Source: Tunturibacter psychrotolerans (GTDB lineage: Bacteria; Acidobacteriota; Terriglobia; Terriglobales; Acidobacteriaceae). From it: DNA of 64,000 nt. Position 1 is the stretch's first letter. Every line of letters starts with the position of its first letter. The DNA is taken from the NCBI RefSeq assembly GCF_040359615.1, contig NZ_CP132942.1, positions 806,001 to 870,000 of the forward strand. The letters are read 5' to 3'. The notes under the pieces are model-generated. The model did no database searches and had not been told where the DNA came from. It saw nothing but the letters and a program-made list of their open reading frames with translations. Positions 27,974 to 37,609 of the stretch are shown here, piece by piece. A program made the position numbers and the translations under genes.

Positions 27974-29263
27974 TTACCCCACCCGGGTGATGAGGCACTT
28001 GAGGTAGCTGGTCTCGGGGAGGTTTAGGACTGCGGGGTGGTCGGGGGCGGCGCCCCGGGTCTCCAAGAGCTGGACGCGGCGGCCGGTGTCGGATGCGGCG
28101 GCGGAGACTACCTCGGTGAACTCCTGCAGGGGGACGTGGTGGGAGCAGGAGCAGGTGATGAGAGTTCCGCCGGGCCGTAGCATCTTGATGGCGCGGAGGT
28201 TGAGCTCCTTGTAGCCGCGCATGGCGCCTTCGGCCGCGCGCTTGGACTTGGCGAATGCGGGTGGGTCGAGCACGATGGTGTCGTACTGCTGGCCGGTGGA
28301 TTCGTACTCGCGGAGGAGCTCGAAGGCGTCGGCTTCGATCCACTCGACCTTGGCTGGAAGCTCCGGGTTGAGCGCGCGGTTGCGATCGGCTACTTCCAGG
28401 GCGCTCCGGCTGGCGTCTACTCCGGTTACGTGGCGGCAGTTCTGGGCCATGTGGAGGGCGAATCCGCCTTGATAGGTGCAGATGTCTAGCGCGTTGCCGT
28501 TGGCGTAGCGGGCGGCTGCGGCGTAGTTGAGGCGCTGGTCGAGGAAGGCTCCCGTCTTCTGTCCGGAGCCTGCGTCGAAGTGAAAACGGAGTCCGTTGAT
28601 GGTGAAGATGGTGGTGAGTTGTGGTGATTCGGTGGTGTTTTGGTGGAGTGGGCCTGGTGCTGGCGGGGCGAGTTGCTCTAGTTCGCGGATCTTTGGGTCG
28701 GGGCGCTCCCAGAGGGTGATGCCGCCGGTGTCTTGGCGGAGATGTTCGGAGAGGACTTCGGTTATCAGACTTCGTACGTCGTCCTGGGCGGTGCCCTGGG
28801 TGAGGAGTTGGAGGATGACTAGGTCGTTATAGCGGTCGGCGACGATGCCGGGGAGTCCGTCGGCTTCGGAGAAGATGAGGCGGCAGGCGTCGTCTTCCAT
28901 GGACTCGGGGGCTACTTCGTCTCGGAGGGCGAGGGCGGCGAGGACTCGCTCGCGAAGCTGGTCGAGGTAGGCGGTGCGGGTGAGGGCGGCTTCGTTTGAG
29001 ACGATTCTTACGGCGATCTGAGAGGCGGCGCTGTAGAGGCCGGTGCCCAGGGGGATGCCTCGGCTGTCCATTACGGTGATGAGGGCCCCGGGCTGGAGGT
29101 CGGTGGCTCCGATGGGGGGGATTAGAGACTCTATGTCCGAGCGGTAGACCCACAGGTGTCCGGCTCGGAGGCGGTCTGCGGCGCGGCGGGTGATGGCTGC
29201 GGCTGGTCCGTGCGGCTGGGCCGCTACGACTCGCGGGGCCCGATCTTCTACTTTTTTAGGCAT
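27974..29263 (-). CDS. Class I SAM-dependent rRNA methyltransferase, RlmI-like (PUA + MTase)
   Basis: A 429-aa protein with an N-terminal PUA domain (HLWVYRSDIESL, about 35-100), a middle EEHEE-like segment and a C-terminal SAM methyltransferase domain. Key motifs are GQKTGAFLDQRLN, the SAM-binding region ALDICTYQGGFALHMAQ, and the catalytic DPPAFAKSKR; TCSCSHH follows near the end and supplies a Cys typical of m5C enzymes. This is the COG1092 family, whose E. coli member RlmI makes m5C1962 in 23S rRNA. The Gln/Pro/Thr stretch at about 205-220 is an inserted linker. Confidence 0.9.
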   Translation of the reverse strand: MPKKVEDRAPRVVAAQPHGPAAAITRRAADRLRAGHLWVYRSDIESLIPPIGATDLQPGALITVMDSRGIPLGTGLYSAASQIAVRIVSNEAALTRTAYLDQLRERVLAALALRDEVAPESMEDDACRLIFSEADGLPGIVADRYNDLVILQLLTQGTAQDDVRSLITEVLSEHLRQDTGGITLWERPDPKIRELEQLAPPAPGPLHQNTTESPQLTTIFTINGLRFHFDAGSGQKTGAFLDQRLNYAAAARYANGNALDICTYQGGFALHMAQNCRHVTGVDASRSALEVADRNRALNPELPAKVEWIEADAFELLREYESTGQQYDTIVLDPPAFAKSKRAAEGAMRGYKELNLRAIKMLRPGGTLITCSCSHHVPLQEFTEVVSAAASDTGRRVQLLETRGAAPDHPAVLNLPETSYLKCLITRVG

Positions 29264-29442
29264 CTCTCCATGGTCGCATAGCGTTTTAGGCCCGCGGACC
29301 CCTCCCCCCTACCCTTTGTGGGTATTTTGTACGGAAGTTGTTTTGTTTCAATTGTTTGGAGTGGGGTGGTGTCTGTAGACTGTTGATTCTAATTGGGTTA
29401 CGTGCAAAATACTTTGAATGAACGAGTTACGGGATCGTTAGG

Positions 29443-29466
29443 AAAGGCCCTCGATCAGGGTCTTTT
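29443..29466 (+). terminator. Orphan rho-independent terminator
   Basis: AAAGGCCCT and AGGGTCTTT form a 9-bp stem (one G-T pair) with loop CGATC, followed by TTTTTATT. On the plus strand no gene lies upstream of it in the gap 29264-29594, so it would end a short untranslated transcript. On the minus strand it could weakly terminate the sulfatase pseudogene, but the T run is on the plus side. Confidence 0.65.
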
Positions 29467-29594
29467 TATTTCTCGGCTTCCAGTATAGCGGTTGGAGGGT
29501 AACTGATACGCCACGCGAATCTGCTGGATTGACGAGGGGATTCGCGGTTTTGGGGCTTGACAGAATTTGGTCGACCCTTCGGAAGCCCCTTTGA

Positions 29595-32032
29595 TCATTC
29601 GCGATTCAAGAGTGCGTGCAGCATGGCAACTTCAAGTTTTTTCTGATCGCTGACAGAAAGATTAGCTGGTTCAATATCGATCTCCACCTTATCGATCATT
29701 CCCGGAAACTTGAATGACGACTGGTAATCGGCGCTGACGGGCGAGGCTGAGTCGAGGCCGGTATCAAACGTCTCATCGGCACTAAACCTTGCGGGGACTG
29801 TCTTTTCAACACGCCCTCGCCAACCTTTTTGTCATTTAGGTAAAGGGTGACCGTGCCGCCCTTGGCCAATCCTCCGCCGTCGTACTTGAAATCCATCTTG
29901 ATGACGTTTCTGCCTGGAGTGACCGAAGCAGAGGAAGTGATCTTGTAACGCTCCTGAGTAAACCAGTTGTACTCGTAGGTAGGTTTGCGCGCTTGATGTA
30001 CAGCGAGAATCCGCCTGCAGTTCCACCTTCAGCGGCCAGCACTCCGTCAGGCGAGCCGGTTTTGGGCACGTCAATCGTGGCGATGATGGTATGCGAGGTG
30101 TTTTTTGTGTTGGCAGCGGAGCTTTCAGGGATGTGAGCCGTTCCGCTCTAATAAATGAATTGTGTTCGGCCTTCGATGAGACTTGGCCGCAGGCGTGGAT
30201 CGCCACGCTCAATGAAAGGATCGTCCAAAGGCAGAACCTGATACTTCTTTGCCTCCGTCATGAAGTCGGCTTGCAGCTCTTTAAGTTTGTCCGGGTTTTG
30301 TGCGGCAATATTGTTTGACTCGCTGTAATCCTGGTCAGGTCATATAACTCCCAGGTGTCCTTGTCGAAATCGACGGACCCGACGTTGTTCCATGGGAGTC
30401 GTCCGTGACGGCAGACGGCGATCCAGCCGTCTTTATAGAGGGCGCGGTTGCCGAACATCTCAAAGTACTGAACGTGGCGCTGCTCTGCGGCATTTGGATC
30501 TTTGAAGCTGTACACCATGCTGATGCCTTCGATGGGTTTCTGCTTCACGCCGTTCACTTCGGTCGGCTGCGGTATGCCTGCGGCTTCAAGGATGGTCGGT
30601 GCGATGTCGATGACGTGATGGAACTGCATACGCTTGCCACCGGGATCGGAGATATGTCCTGGCCATGAGACGACCAGCGGATTGCGTGTTCCTCCGAAGT
30701 GCGAGGCGACCTGCTTTCCCCACTGGAAGGGCGTATTCATGGCCCATGCCCAGCCGACAGGAATGTGGTTGTAAGCGTTGGGTCCTCCTAAATCGTCGAG
30801 GTGCTTGATGATGTATGCGGAATCTTCCTGCACCCCTCCGAGCCCGGTAAATTCGTTGTACGCGCCATTAAGCGTTCCCTCGAGTGAGGAGCCGTTGTCG
30901 CCAATCTCCCAGAGAACGAGGGTGTACTTGGTGATGCCCATCTCGTCGAGAGCGTCGAGAATGCGGCCAACCTCGTAGTCGGTCTGTGCGGTGTAGGCGG
31001 CGAAGGTCTCCATGAGGCGCTCGGCTACTTTTTTACGGTCTGGTGGCAGCGAATCCCAGGCTGGAATTTCGTTGGGGCGCGGCGTCAGCTTGGTGTTGGC
31101 GGGAATAACGCCCAGCGCCAGTTGGCGCTGATAGGTCTCTTCGCGGTACTTATCCCAGCCTTGGTCGAACTGGCCTTTGAATTTATCGATCCACTCTTTG
31201 GGGACGTGGTGCGGGGCGTGCGTGGCCCCAGGTGCGTAGTAGATGAAGAACGGACGATCAGGAGTGACCGGTTTTTGGTTGTGCATGTAGGTGATGGCTT
31301 CGTCCGCGAGCGAATCGTTGAGATTGTAATGGCCCTCACGTCCCTTGGGAATTTCCATCTCGACAGGCGTGCTATCGCGGAAGAGTGGCGGCTGCCACTG
31401 ATTCGTCTCGCCGCCGATGAAGCCGTAGAAATGCTCGAAACCTTGTAGAGCTGCCAGCGATCAACGGGACCCGCGATGCTCGTCTCCCAGTCGGCGATCT
31501 GATGGTTCTTGCCGATATATTCCGTGTTGTAGCCGTTTTGACGCAGTACCTCAGCGAACATAGCCGCAGTCTTAGGTATCTGGCCCGAGTAGCCCGGGTA
31601 GGCATCGGCCAACTCGGTAATCGTGCCCATTCCTACGGAATGATGATTGCGACCGGTCAGTAAAGCAGCTCGTGTGGGAGAACAGAGGGCGGTGGTGTGA
31701 AAACGAAGATAGCTGAGGCCCGACTTCGCCAGTCTGTCGAGATTCGGCGTCGGGACCTGTCCGCCGAAGGTGCCCCACTGGCCGTAACCCGCATCATCAA
31801 TCAGAATGATGATAATCACGTTGGGCGCGCCCTTCGGCGGATTCACAAGCGCGATCTTGTCTGGCGTGGAGGTCTTATACGTATCGCCGATGACGCCTTT
31901 GAATTCGGGCTGCGGCTGCGGGAGAACGTAATCTCCGCTCTGCGCTTTGTTGGTTTAGGAGTCCTGTTTGCAGGAAACCAGGGTGCAGGCGAGCGACGAG
32001 ACAACGAGGAAAACAGCCACGCCTGACTTCAT
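29595..32032 (-). pseudogene. Arylsulfatase (S1 sulfatase family) lipoprotein, inactivated
   Basis: Reading the minus strand in all frames reconstructs an almost full-length arylsulfatase. It begins at ATG 32032 with a lipoprotein signal (lipobox-like TLVSC at residue 21). The sulfatase signature CSPTRAALLTGR, whose Cys becomes formylglycine, and the metal-binding region DDAGYGQWG are intact, and the C-terminal beta domain ends at 29595 (LLNRE). Six lesions interrupt it: TAA at 31955-31957 (codon 26), single-base losses near 31441, 30331, 29990 and 29802, and TAG at 30148-30150 replacing an expected Tyr. Each frameshift is repaired by adding one base. The high residual similarity suggests recent inactivation. 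No sulfatase-maturating enzyme gene is in the window. Confidence 0.88.
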
Positions 32033-32179
32033 CTTGGATTCTCCGTGGAAGTGGCTTTAGTCTTCGCCGTGATTGTAGCTTGATATTAGAAACAGGCTGC
32101 GAATATCTGGCTGCTATTTGCTTCAGAAAAAGCCCAAAATTAGCGAATGGATGATCAATCACTCATTAAGTCCCGCGAA

Positions 32180-32347
32180 CTAATCGTCATAAACGCGCTT
32201 AGCGGAGTTACTCCCCGCTGGGTCAGACCTGATGATGAGACGACTTTCTGCGGAGGACTTCATGCGGTCTACCTGCTCGTCCATGGTTCGCATGCCGTCG
32301 ACGAGGAGGGTGGGGTCGATGCCGTGGATGCTTCGCGTACCGATTTG
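32180..32347 (-). other. Coding-like in-frame extension downstream of the TPR regulator
   Basis: Immediately after the TAA of the winged-helix/TPR regulator the same frame stays open for 55 more codons, to a TAG at 32180-32182, with strongly GC-rich third positions and a protein-like sequence (HGIDPTLLVDGMRTMDEQ, then VDRMKSSAESRLII). It may be a lost C-terminus of the regulator, a small ORF starting at one of its ATGs, or a gene remnant. I do not recognise the family. The rest of the gap 32033-32179 holds only the upstream region of the sulfatase pseudogene. Confidence 0.3.
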
Positions 32348-33646
32348 TTAGAGGGTGTATCGGTCGAAGCTTGATTGGGATTCGTTGACGAGAGCTTGCA
32401 TCGAGTCGCGGAGGGCGTTGAACTCTGGGTGTCTTCGAAGTGTGCTGAACCATGGATCGGAAGTGAGGGTGTCGGGTGCGCAGACGAAGCCGGATTGTGC
32501 CGCCTGTCTTAGCGCTGTTATTGCCAGCTCCGGTTTCTTCAGCCGAGAGTAGTGCCGCGCGAAGTAGAGGAGAATTTCAGGCTCGCGTGTTGTGTTTGCG
32601 GCTTTCATGAGATTGATTGCTTCGTCTGTTCTGCCTTCGAGAAGAGCTAAGAGGGAGCTCATGAGAGCGATCATGAGCGTAGACAGCGGCATCTTGTCCA
32701 GGCGTTCGCGCAAGAGTGAGATTGCGCGTTTTCGATTGCCTATGGCGGCCCAGGCTGCGGCGTCCAGGTAGTAAGCGGCGCGGCCGCTGTAGGTTTCGAT
32801 CGCGGAGGCGTAGTCCCCGGCGAGGAAGAGAGTGTGAGCCACGCTGGTGATGACGGCGGGATCCAGGCGGACGGCGCGGCGGTGCGCTTCGATCGACTGT
32901 GAGAGCATTCCGCGGAATCGTAAGACCTGGACGAGACTGGTGAACGACTCTGGCTCGGTGGGATTTTTGGTGAGACGTTCGAGTAGCCGGGTCATTGCTT
33001 CGGCTGCATGGCCTGTGTCTACCTGGACGAAGGTGTAGAACTGGTGCGCGGAGGCTAGGTCTGGGTCGAGCGTGAACGCTCGCTGGAAGGCCGCTTGAGC
33101 GAGCTCGAGATTTGTTGAGGAGGTGTCGCTGAACTTGTGTAGAAACCAGCAGCATCTGCCTAGCCAGGCCCATGCGGGGGCGAAGGTGGGATCTTCGGCG
33201 AGGCAGATCCAGTAGAGATCGCGCGCGAGGGTCATTGAGTCGAGAGAGCGTTGCGCGGTCAGTTCTTTTGCGCGTGCAAATTTTTCATAGGCGGCGGGTG
33301 CTACGCCAGGCTCTCCGGTGACTGGGAGTTCGAAGCGGTATCCGTGTTTGGAGACGGTTCGGATGGCGTCGCGGCCAACGATTTTTCTTAGGCAGACGAT
33401 GGTGTTGGTGAGGTTTGCTTCGCTGACATGGACTGATGGCCAGAGTGTCTGGATCAACTCTTGTTTGCTGACGAGGTGTTCGGCTTTGCGAACGAGGCAG
33501 AGGAGCGCGTCGAAGGCTTTGGGTTGGAGCGGAATTGAGACGGCGGTTTTTTTGAGGAGACGTTCGTTGGGGTGAAGTTCAAAGTCGCCGAAGCGATAGG
33601 CGGCGTTGGGCGAGCTTTGATTTTTCTTTGAAAATCCCTGTGGCAT
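32348..33646 (-). CDS. Winged-helix (OmpR/CadC-type) regulator with TPR repeats
   Basis: Cytoplasmic 432-aa regulator. The N-terminal OmpR-type winged helix (about 17-110) shows YRFGDFELHPNERLL, LQPKAFDALLCLVR and VSKHGYRFELPV, the usual wHTH landmarks. The remainder (about 120-430) is a set of TPR-like helical repeats such as AFQRAFTLDPDLASAHQFY and SIEAHRRAVRLDPAVITS. There is no transmembrane helix, unlike CadC. Such wHTH-TPR proteins are expanded in Acidobacteria and their ligands are unknown. It is divergent, over a 68-bp gap, from the duplicated-domain secreted protein, a likely target (inference). Confidence 0.88.
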   Translation of the reverse strand: MPQGFSKKNQSSPNAAYRFGDFELHPNERLLKKTAVSIPLQPKAFDALLCLVRKAEHLVSKQELIQTLWPSVHVSEANLTNTIVCLRKIVGRDAIRTVSKHGYRFELPVTGEPGVAPAAYEKFARAKELTAQRSLDSMTLARDLYWICLAEDPTFAPAWAWLGRCCWFLHKFSDTSSTNLELAQAAFQRAFTLDPDLASAHQFYTFVQVDTGHAAEAMTRLLERLTKNPTEPESFTSLVQVLRFRGMLSQSIEAHRRAVRLDPAVITSVAHTLFLAGDYASAIETYSGRAAYYLDAAAWAAIGNRKRAISLLRERLDKMPLSTLMIALMSSLLALLEGRTDEAINLMKAANTTREPEILLYFARHYSRLKKPELAITALRQAAQSGFVCAPDTLTSDPWFSTLRRHPEFNALRDSMQALVNESQSSFDRYTL

Positions 33647-33714
33647 ACGTTGGCTGCTTTATTTGAAAACCAGCCTACACTGCTCGCGTGTCAGAAAGTG
33701 CGAGGAGATTGATG

Positions 33715-34881
33715 ATGCGTTTATTTACTAAGGTTGCTGGTGCTCGTGGCGTATGGTTTGCAGGCGAGAGCAGGAAGAGTTTTGGATGGTTCGTCGCCGC
33801 AGTTTTTGCTGCGGGTTTGTTTGGAGGCTCTGGCATGGCTGCTGCGCAGACAGCGACAGCTGTGTCTGATCATGGATCGCAACAGGCTGTCGCTTTGCGT
33901 GACGGGAAGAATGACTTCGATTTCAACCTGGGTGTCTGGCATACCCATATCCGGCGTGTGCTCGATCCGTTTTCGGGGTCGGATAAATCGATGGAACTCG
34001 ATGGGACGGTGACGGTTCGAAAGGTCTGGGATGGCCGCGGGCAACTAGAGGAGATTGAAGCTGACGGGCCGAAGGGTCATTGGGAAGGGATGACGATGTT
34101 TCTTTACAACCCCCAGGCTCATCAGTGGACGCAGTCGTTTATCGACAGCCAAGCGGGCGTGCTGACTACTCCATTGGTGGGGTCGTTCAAGAATGGCCGA
34201 GGCGAACTCTTCTCGCAGGAGACCTTTCGTGACCGATCGGTTCTGATTCGGGGAACGTGGTCCGACATAAAGCAAGACTCTCACCACTTTGAAGAGGATT
34301 TTTCGAATGATGGCGGAAAGACGTGGGTTCCTGCTTTTATTGGGGAGTTGACGCGAGAGAAACAGTCGGGAGAGGCGGGCGCCACTTTGGCACCAGTTAG
34401 CTTGGAGCGCGTCGATGCGTCCAGCGGACAACGTGATTTTGACTTCGACTTAGGCACGTGGAAGACGCACTCGACACGGTTGATGCATCCGTTGACGGGC
34501 TCTACGACCTGGGTAGATATGGACGGCGCGACGGTGGTCAAGAAGGTTTGGGGAGGCAAGGCTAACCTGGCGGAGTACAAGGCAGACGGTCCTGCGGGGC
34601 ATGTGGAACTGTTGTCGCTGCGATGGTTCAATCCAACGACGCATGAGTGGAATCTGGACTTCGCGACGCCGAATGTGGGCACGCTAGGTGTTCCGGGCGT
34701 TGGCGGGTTCAAAGATGGCCGTGGCGATTTTTATGACTATGAGGAGATCAATGGGCGGTCGGTGCTGGTGCGATTTTCTATCTGGAAGACCTCGCAGGAT
34801 ACGGCCCAGTCGGAACAGGCGTTTTCTGAGGATGGCGGAAAGACGTGGGAGGTTAACTGGATCAATAAATACACGCGCTGA
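33715..34881 (+). CDS. Secreted protein with two tandem DUF1579-like domains
   Basis: A 388-aa exported protein; the signal helix (FGWFVAAVFAAGLFGGSG) ends at about residue 45 (AAAQ). Two copies of a roughly 150-residue domain follow, at about 64-215 and 239-388. Each starts with the pattern DFDF(N/D)LG(V/T)W, continues with a (V/K)KVW(D/G)G segment, and ends with (N/E)DGGKTW. The LGxW opening resembles DUF1579-like lipocalin-type proteins, but the function is unknown. ATG 33715 is chosen because GAGGAG lies seven bases upstream; ATG 33712 and GTG 33688 are in frame. Confidence 0.82.
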   Translation: MRLFTKVAGARGVWFAGESRKSFGWFVAAVFAAGLFGGSGMAAAQTATAVSDHGSQQAVALRDGKNDFDFNLGVWHTHIRRVLDPFSGSDKSMELDGTVTVRKVWDGRGQLEEIEADGPKGHWEGMTMFLYNPQAHQWTQSFIDSQAGVLTTPLVGSFKNGRGELFSQETFRDRSVLIRGTWSDIKQDSHHFEEDFSNDGGKTWVPAFIGELTREKQSGEAGATLAPVSLERVDASSGQRDFDFDLGTWKTHSTRLMHPLTGSTTWVDMDGATVVKKVWGGKANLAEYKADGPAGHVELLSLRWFNPTTHEWNLDFATPNVGTLGVPGVGGFKDGRGDFYDYEEINGRSVLVRFSIWKTSQDTAQSEQAFSEDGGKTWEVNWINKYTR

Positions 34882-34947
34882 GGAGTGTGGTGGGGCTGTT
34901 CGAAGCCATCTCACTGAATCGTCGAGTGTGAGATGGCCATGTGTGGG

Positions 34948-36579
34948 TTATGGATTTGCGGGTGCTGATGATGGGGGATTTCCGGCGTGTTGCTGGCCGA
35001 GATTGGCGTCTACGGTTCCGATGCGGCCGGAAGAGGTGACTCGGACGACGAAGCGGACGCGGGTTGCTTTGGGATCGGGGTCTACGTTGTAGGCGAGATC
35101 CATGCCGCGTTCGATTCTTCCGGTCGGCGCTACTGTGGTTGGAGCACTGGCGTGAATCACTTTGGCGACACTCTTGAGCACCTTTCCCTTGCGGTCGAAG
35201 GTGGTAATGGCGAGGACTACGTCGGAGTGGCGCGGCTCGGTGTCGGTGGCGGGCGACCAGTAGAGCCCGCTCGAGGCAACGTGGACGATGAAGCGGTTGG
35301 GGTCGGTAGGTGAGGGTTCAAGAGTGACGGGGACGCCGTCGTAGACCATGGTGCTGGTGTCAGCAGAGATGATGTCAGCCATGAGACGGCGTGAAGGGTT
35401 CGCGGGGTCGACGCGGCCGGGACCGCGCTGGAGGTAGTAACCTTCGCGGGTGTAGACGGTTAGGCCGGGACGATCGAGGGTGATCTTGATCTTGCGGAAC
35501 TTTGATGGGTCGAGCGAGGTGTTTTCGGGCCGGTAGGTGAGGGTGTAGAAGCTGGCGCCGTCGCGGATGGAGGTGCCGATCTCGGCGTCGACGTCATTTC
35601 GCCCGTAGAGGGTGCGGCCGCCGGTGGCTTTGGCGAGGCGATTGAATTGATATTCGCCGCCGAAGGGGTCGTCGCGGCCGGCGATACCGCCGTAGGCTTG
35701 AGGATCGATCAGGATGCCGGCGGGGTCGATGGTGTAGAGGGTGACTCGCGCGTCTCGGAGGATGTTGACGCAGTCCTGCACGGCGTTGTTGACGAGGTTT
35801 ACGGTGTCTACGGGGACGTTTTCCCAACGGATAGGGGGAAAGCCGCGACCGATCCAGATCATATTTTTGTGGCCGGGATGACCGATGACGGCTTCGGCGA
35901 CGCGGCGGAGGGTGAGGAAGGCTAGATTGATGCGGTCGGCGCGCCATTGGCCCTGCTGGGCCTGCCAGGGGTAGGCGGCGAAGTGATGATCGAGAGCGGA
36001 GATGATGTCGTCTTTGTTCTGGGTGTAGTCGTGGACGACGGTGAAGTGCTGGAGGTCGACGGCGAGGAGCATGGTTGGGGTGTCGAGCTTGCCGGGCTGA
36101 CGGTTGAGGAACTTTTTGAGGGAGTAGCGGGCGAAGGCCATGTCCTCGAAGCGGGTGTTGAACTCGTCGAGCAGGATGATGTTGACGGGGGCGTTGGGGG
36201 CGACGCGGTCGAGCTCTTCGGTGGAGTTGATGGTGATCTCGGGGTCGAGGGTGTGGGCGGCGGGGGCGTCGAAGTTGAGGATCTTCTCGGGTTCGTTGGC
36301 CTCGGTGACGTGGAACTCGTCGCGTTTGAGGTCGGTGACGATGTTGCCTTTGGCGTCGGTGACGACCATGTCGAGGATGACAAGACGGGCGTTGCGGCGG
36401 ATGGTGTAGACGCCGTTCGCGTCTTTGACGGGCTGCGATCCGGCCGACTGAGGCTGGGTTTGAGGCTGCGGATTTTGGGTTGCGGCTGGGGCCGGTGAGG
36501 GCTGTTGCGCAGTGACGGAGTGAGATAGGCCGGCGGCGAGAGCGAAGAGGAACAGCGCGCGGAGGAGCGAAATTTTCAT
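34948..36579 (-). CDS. Secreted VWFA-related domain protein (acidobacterial type)
   Basis: A 543-aa exported protein with a clean signal peptide (LLRALFLFALAAGLSHSVTA) and a Gln/Pro-rich linker to about residue 60. An N-terminal beta region (RLVILDMVVTDAKGNIV...LKRDEFHVTE) and a von Willebrand A-like domain follow. The MIDAS-like strand reads NIILLDEFNTRFED instead of the canonical DxSxS, as in the VWFA-related family found mainly in Acidobacteria. ATG 36579 has GAGGG about six bases upstream; the longer frame to 36618 lacks support. The function is unknown, probably protein-protein or matrix binding outside the cell. Confidence 0.85.
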   Translation of the reverse strand: MKISLLRALFLFALAAGLSHSVTAQQPSPAPAATQNPQPQTQPQSAGSQPVKDANGVYTIRRNARLVILDMVVTDAKGNIVTDLKRDEFHVTEANEPEKILNFDAPAAHTLDPEITINSTEELDRVAPNAPVNIILLDEFNTRFEDMAFARYSLKKFLNRQPGKLDTPTMLLAVDLQHFTVVHDYTQNKDDIISALDHHFAAYPWQAQQGQWRADRINLAFLTLRRVAEAVIGHPGHKNMIWIGRGFPPIRWENVPVDTVNLVNNAVQDCVNILRDARVTLYTIDPAGILIDPQAYGGIAGRDDPFGGEYQFNRLAKATGGRTLYGRNDVDAEIGTSIRDGASFYTLTYRPENTSLDPSKFRKIKITLDRPGLTVYTREGYYLQRGPGRVDPANPSRRLMADIISADTSTMVYDGVPVTLEPSPTDPNRFIVHVASSGLYWSPATDTEPRHSDVVLAITTFDRKGKVLKSVAKVIHASAPTTVAPTGRIERGMDLAYNVDPDPKATRVRFVVRVTSSGRIGTVDANLGQQHAGNPPSSAPANP

Positions 36580-36689
36580 GGAGCCCTCGGGTTTGGTAGT
36601 GCAAACACGGTATATCAAGCAGTGTTACGGCCTTGGAAAAAATTTACGGTCCGAGAAGGGTGTGCCCACAAAGTCAGTGTCCTGCGAAA

Positions 36690-36712
36690 GACCCTCAAGA
36701 TGAGCGAGGGTC
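36690..36712. other. Hairpin in the long gap before the cupin gene
   Basis: GACCCTC (36690-36696) and GAGGGTC (36706-36712) form a perfect 7-bp inverted repeat with a 9-nt loop and no T run. It is the only structure I see in the gap 36580-36977. A TACAAT at 36878-36883 could be a -10 element for the cupin gene, but no convincing -35 is present. Confidence 0.3.
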
Positions 36713-36977
36713 ACGATAGCCCCATTGAAGAAGTTTGTTGGCGGATCAACTTTTTCTTAGCTATTGAAGTCCATCAGTGGCTGCTGGTCTTACGCATCCA
36801 TGCGCACCCATCCGATGAGTTCCTCTGAGCGACTGTCGACATAGTGTGCCCCAAGGTAGGTGTTGCCTGAGACAACTTACAATTAGGTCCGCACTCGAGG
36901 CGAGTTTTCTGTCTGGTCGGCTACGAACATCTAACGTAGAAGGAAGCACGACAGCAGCACGTTAAAGGAGAAAAAAT

Positions 36978-37508
36978 ATGGCGGTAGACACGCAAGAACA
37001 TCCAATGGTTCCTCCCGATGATCCCAGTCGTAAGCTCGCGGTCGGTAAGGTTGAGAGCCTGCGGCACATCGGCCTGGTGGGCGATACCTATACCATCACG
37101 GTGACGGGAGAAGATACTGCGGGGCGATTCTGCGTTATCGATATGCATGTCCCGCCTGGGGGTGGACCGCCGCCTCATCGTCACGATTTTGAAGAGACCT
37201 TCATTTTGCTGGAAGGTGAGCTGGAGGCGACGTTTCGTGGGGAGAGGTCAACGATAAAGGCAGGCGAGACGGTGACCATTCCAGCGAATGCTCCGCATCG
37301 ATTCAAAAACGTTTCGTCGCAGCCTGCGCGGCTGATCTGCATCTGTTCGCCTGCCGGGCAGGAGAAGTTCTTCATGGAGATTGGAGTTCCGGTCGCGACT
37401 CGCACGACTGCTGCTCCGAGGCCTAGTGAGGAGCAACAGGCCGCCTTGATGAAGAAGGCCTTGGAGCTCGCTCCCCGGTATCGCACAGAGTTTCTGCGAG
37501 AGGCCTAA
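36978..37508 (+). CDS. Cupin-domain protein
   Basis: A 176-aa cytoplasmic protein with a single cupin barrel at about residues 45-130. The metal motif 1 is PPPHRHDFEETFILLEGE (two His and one Glu in the expected spacing) and motif 2 is PANAPHRFKN. It could be a small-molecule dioxygenase, isomerase or sugar/quercetin-type sensor; nothing in the neighbourhood decides. The start has AAAGGAG seven bases upstream. It is monocistronic in appearance and precedes the PadR-permease pair on the same strand. Confidence 0.88.
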   Translation: MAVDTQEHPMVPPDDPSRKLAVGKVESLRHIGLVGDTYTITVTGEDTAGRFCVIDMHVPPGGGPPPHRHDFEETFILLEGELEATFRGERSTIKAGETVTIPANAPHRFKNVSSQPARLICICSPAGQEKFFMEIGVPVATRTTAAPRPSEEQQAALMKKALELAPRYRTEFLREA

Positions 37509-37581
37509 AGCTGGGCGCGGAGCCGGCATGGGTTGGCCGAAGGTGGGTCTTGTATTGCCTTCCAATAGAGGTGGGTGCATA

Positions 37582-37604
37582 CTCCTATTTATAGACAATA
37601 GGAG
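37582..37604 (+). promoter_or_regulatory. Inverted repeat overlapping the padR ribosome-binding site
   Basis: CTCCTAT (37582-37588) and ATAGGAG (37598-37604) are perfect 7-bp arms around TTATAGACA. The right arm contains the AGGAG Shine-Dalgarno of the padR gene at 37610, so either PadR binding to DNA or an mRNA hairpin would block expression. Autoregulation by PadR is an inference. Confidence 0.5.
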
Positions 37605-37609
37605 CAGGC

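Noticed and set aside
27858..28343. N-terminal 162-residue extension of the BaiN-type protein
   Set aside because: It is Arg/Pro/His-rich, overlaps the RlmI-type gene out of phase, and the FAD motif begins right after ATG 27857.
29595..32032. Frameshifts in the sulfatase as sequencing errors
   Set aside because: There are two nonsense changes as well as four deletions in one gene, while the neighbouring genes are intact; decay is more likely, though resequencing would settle it.
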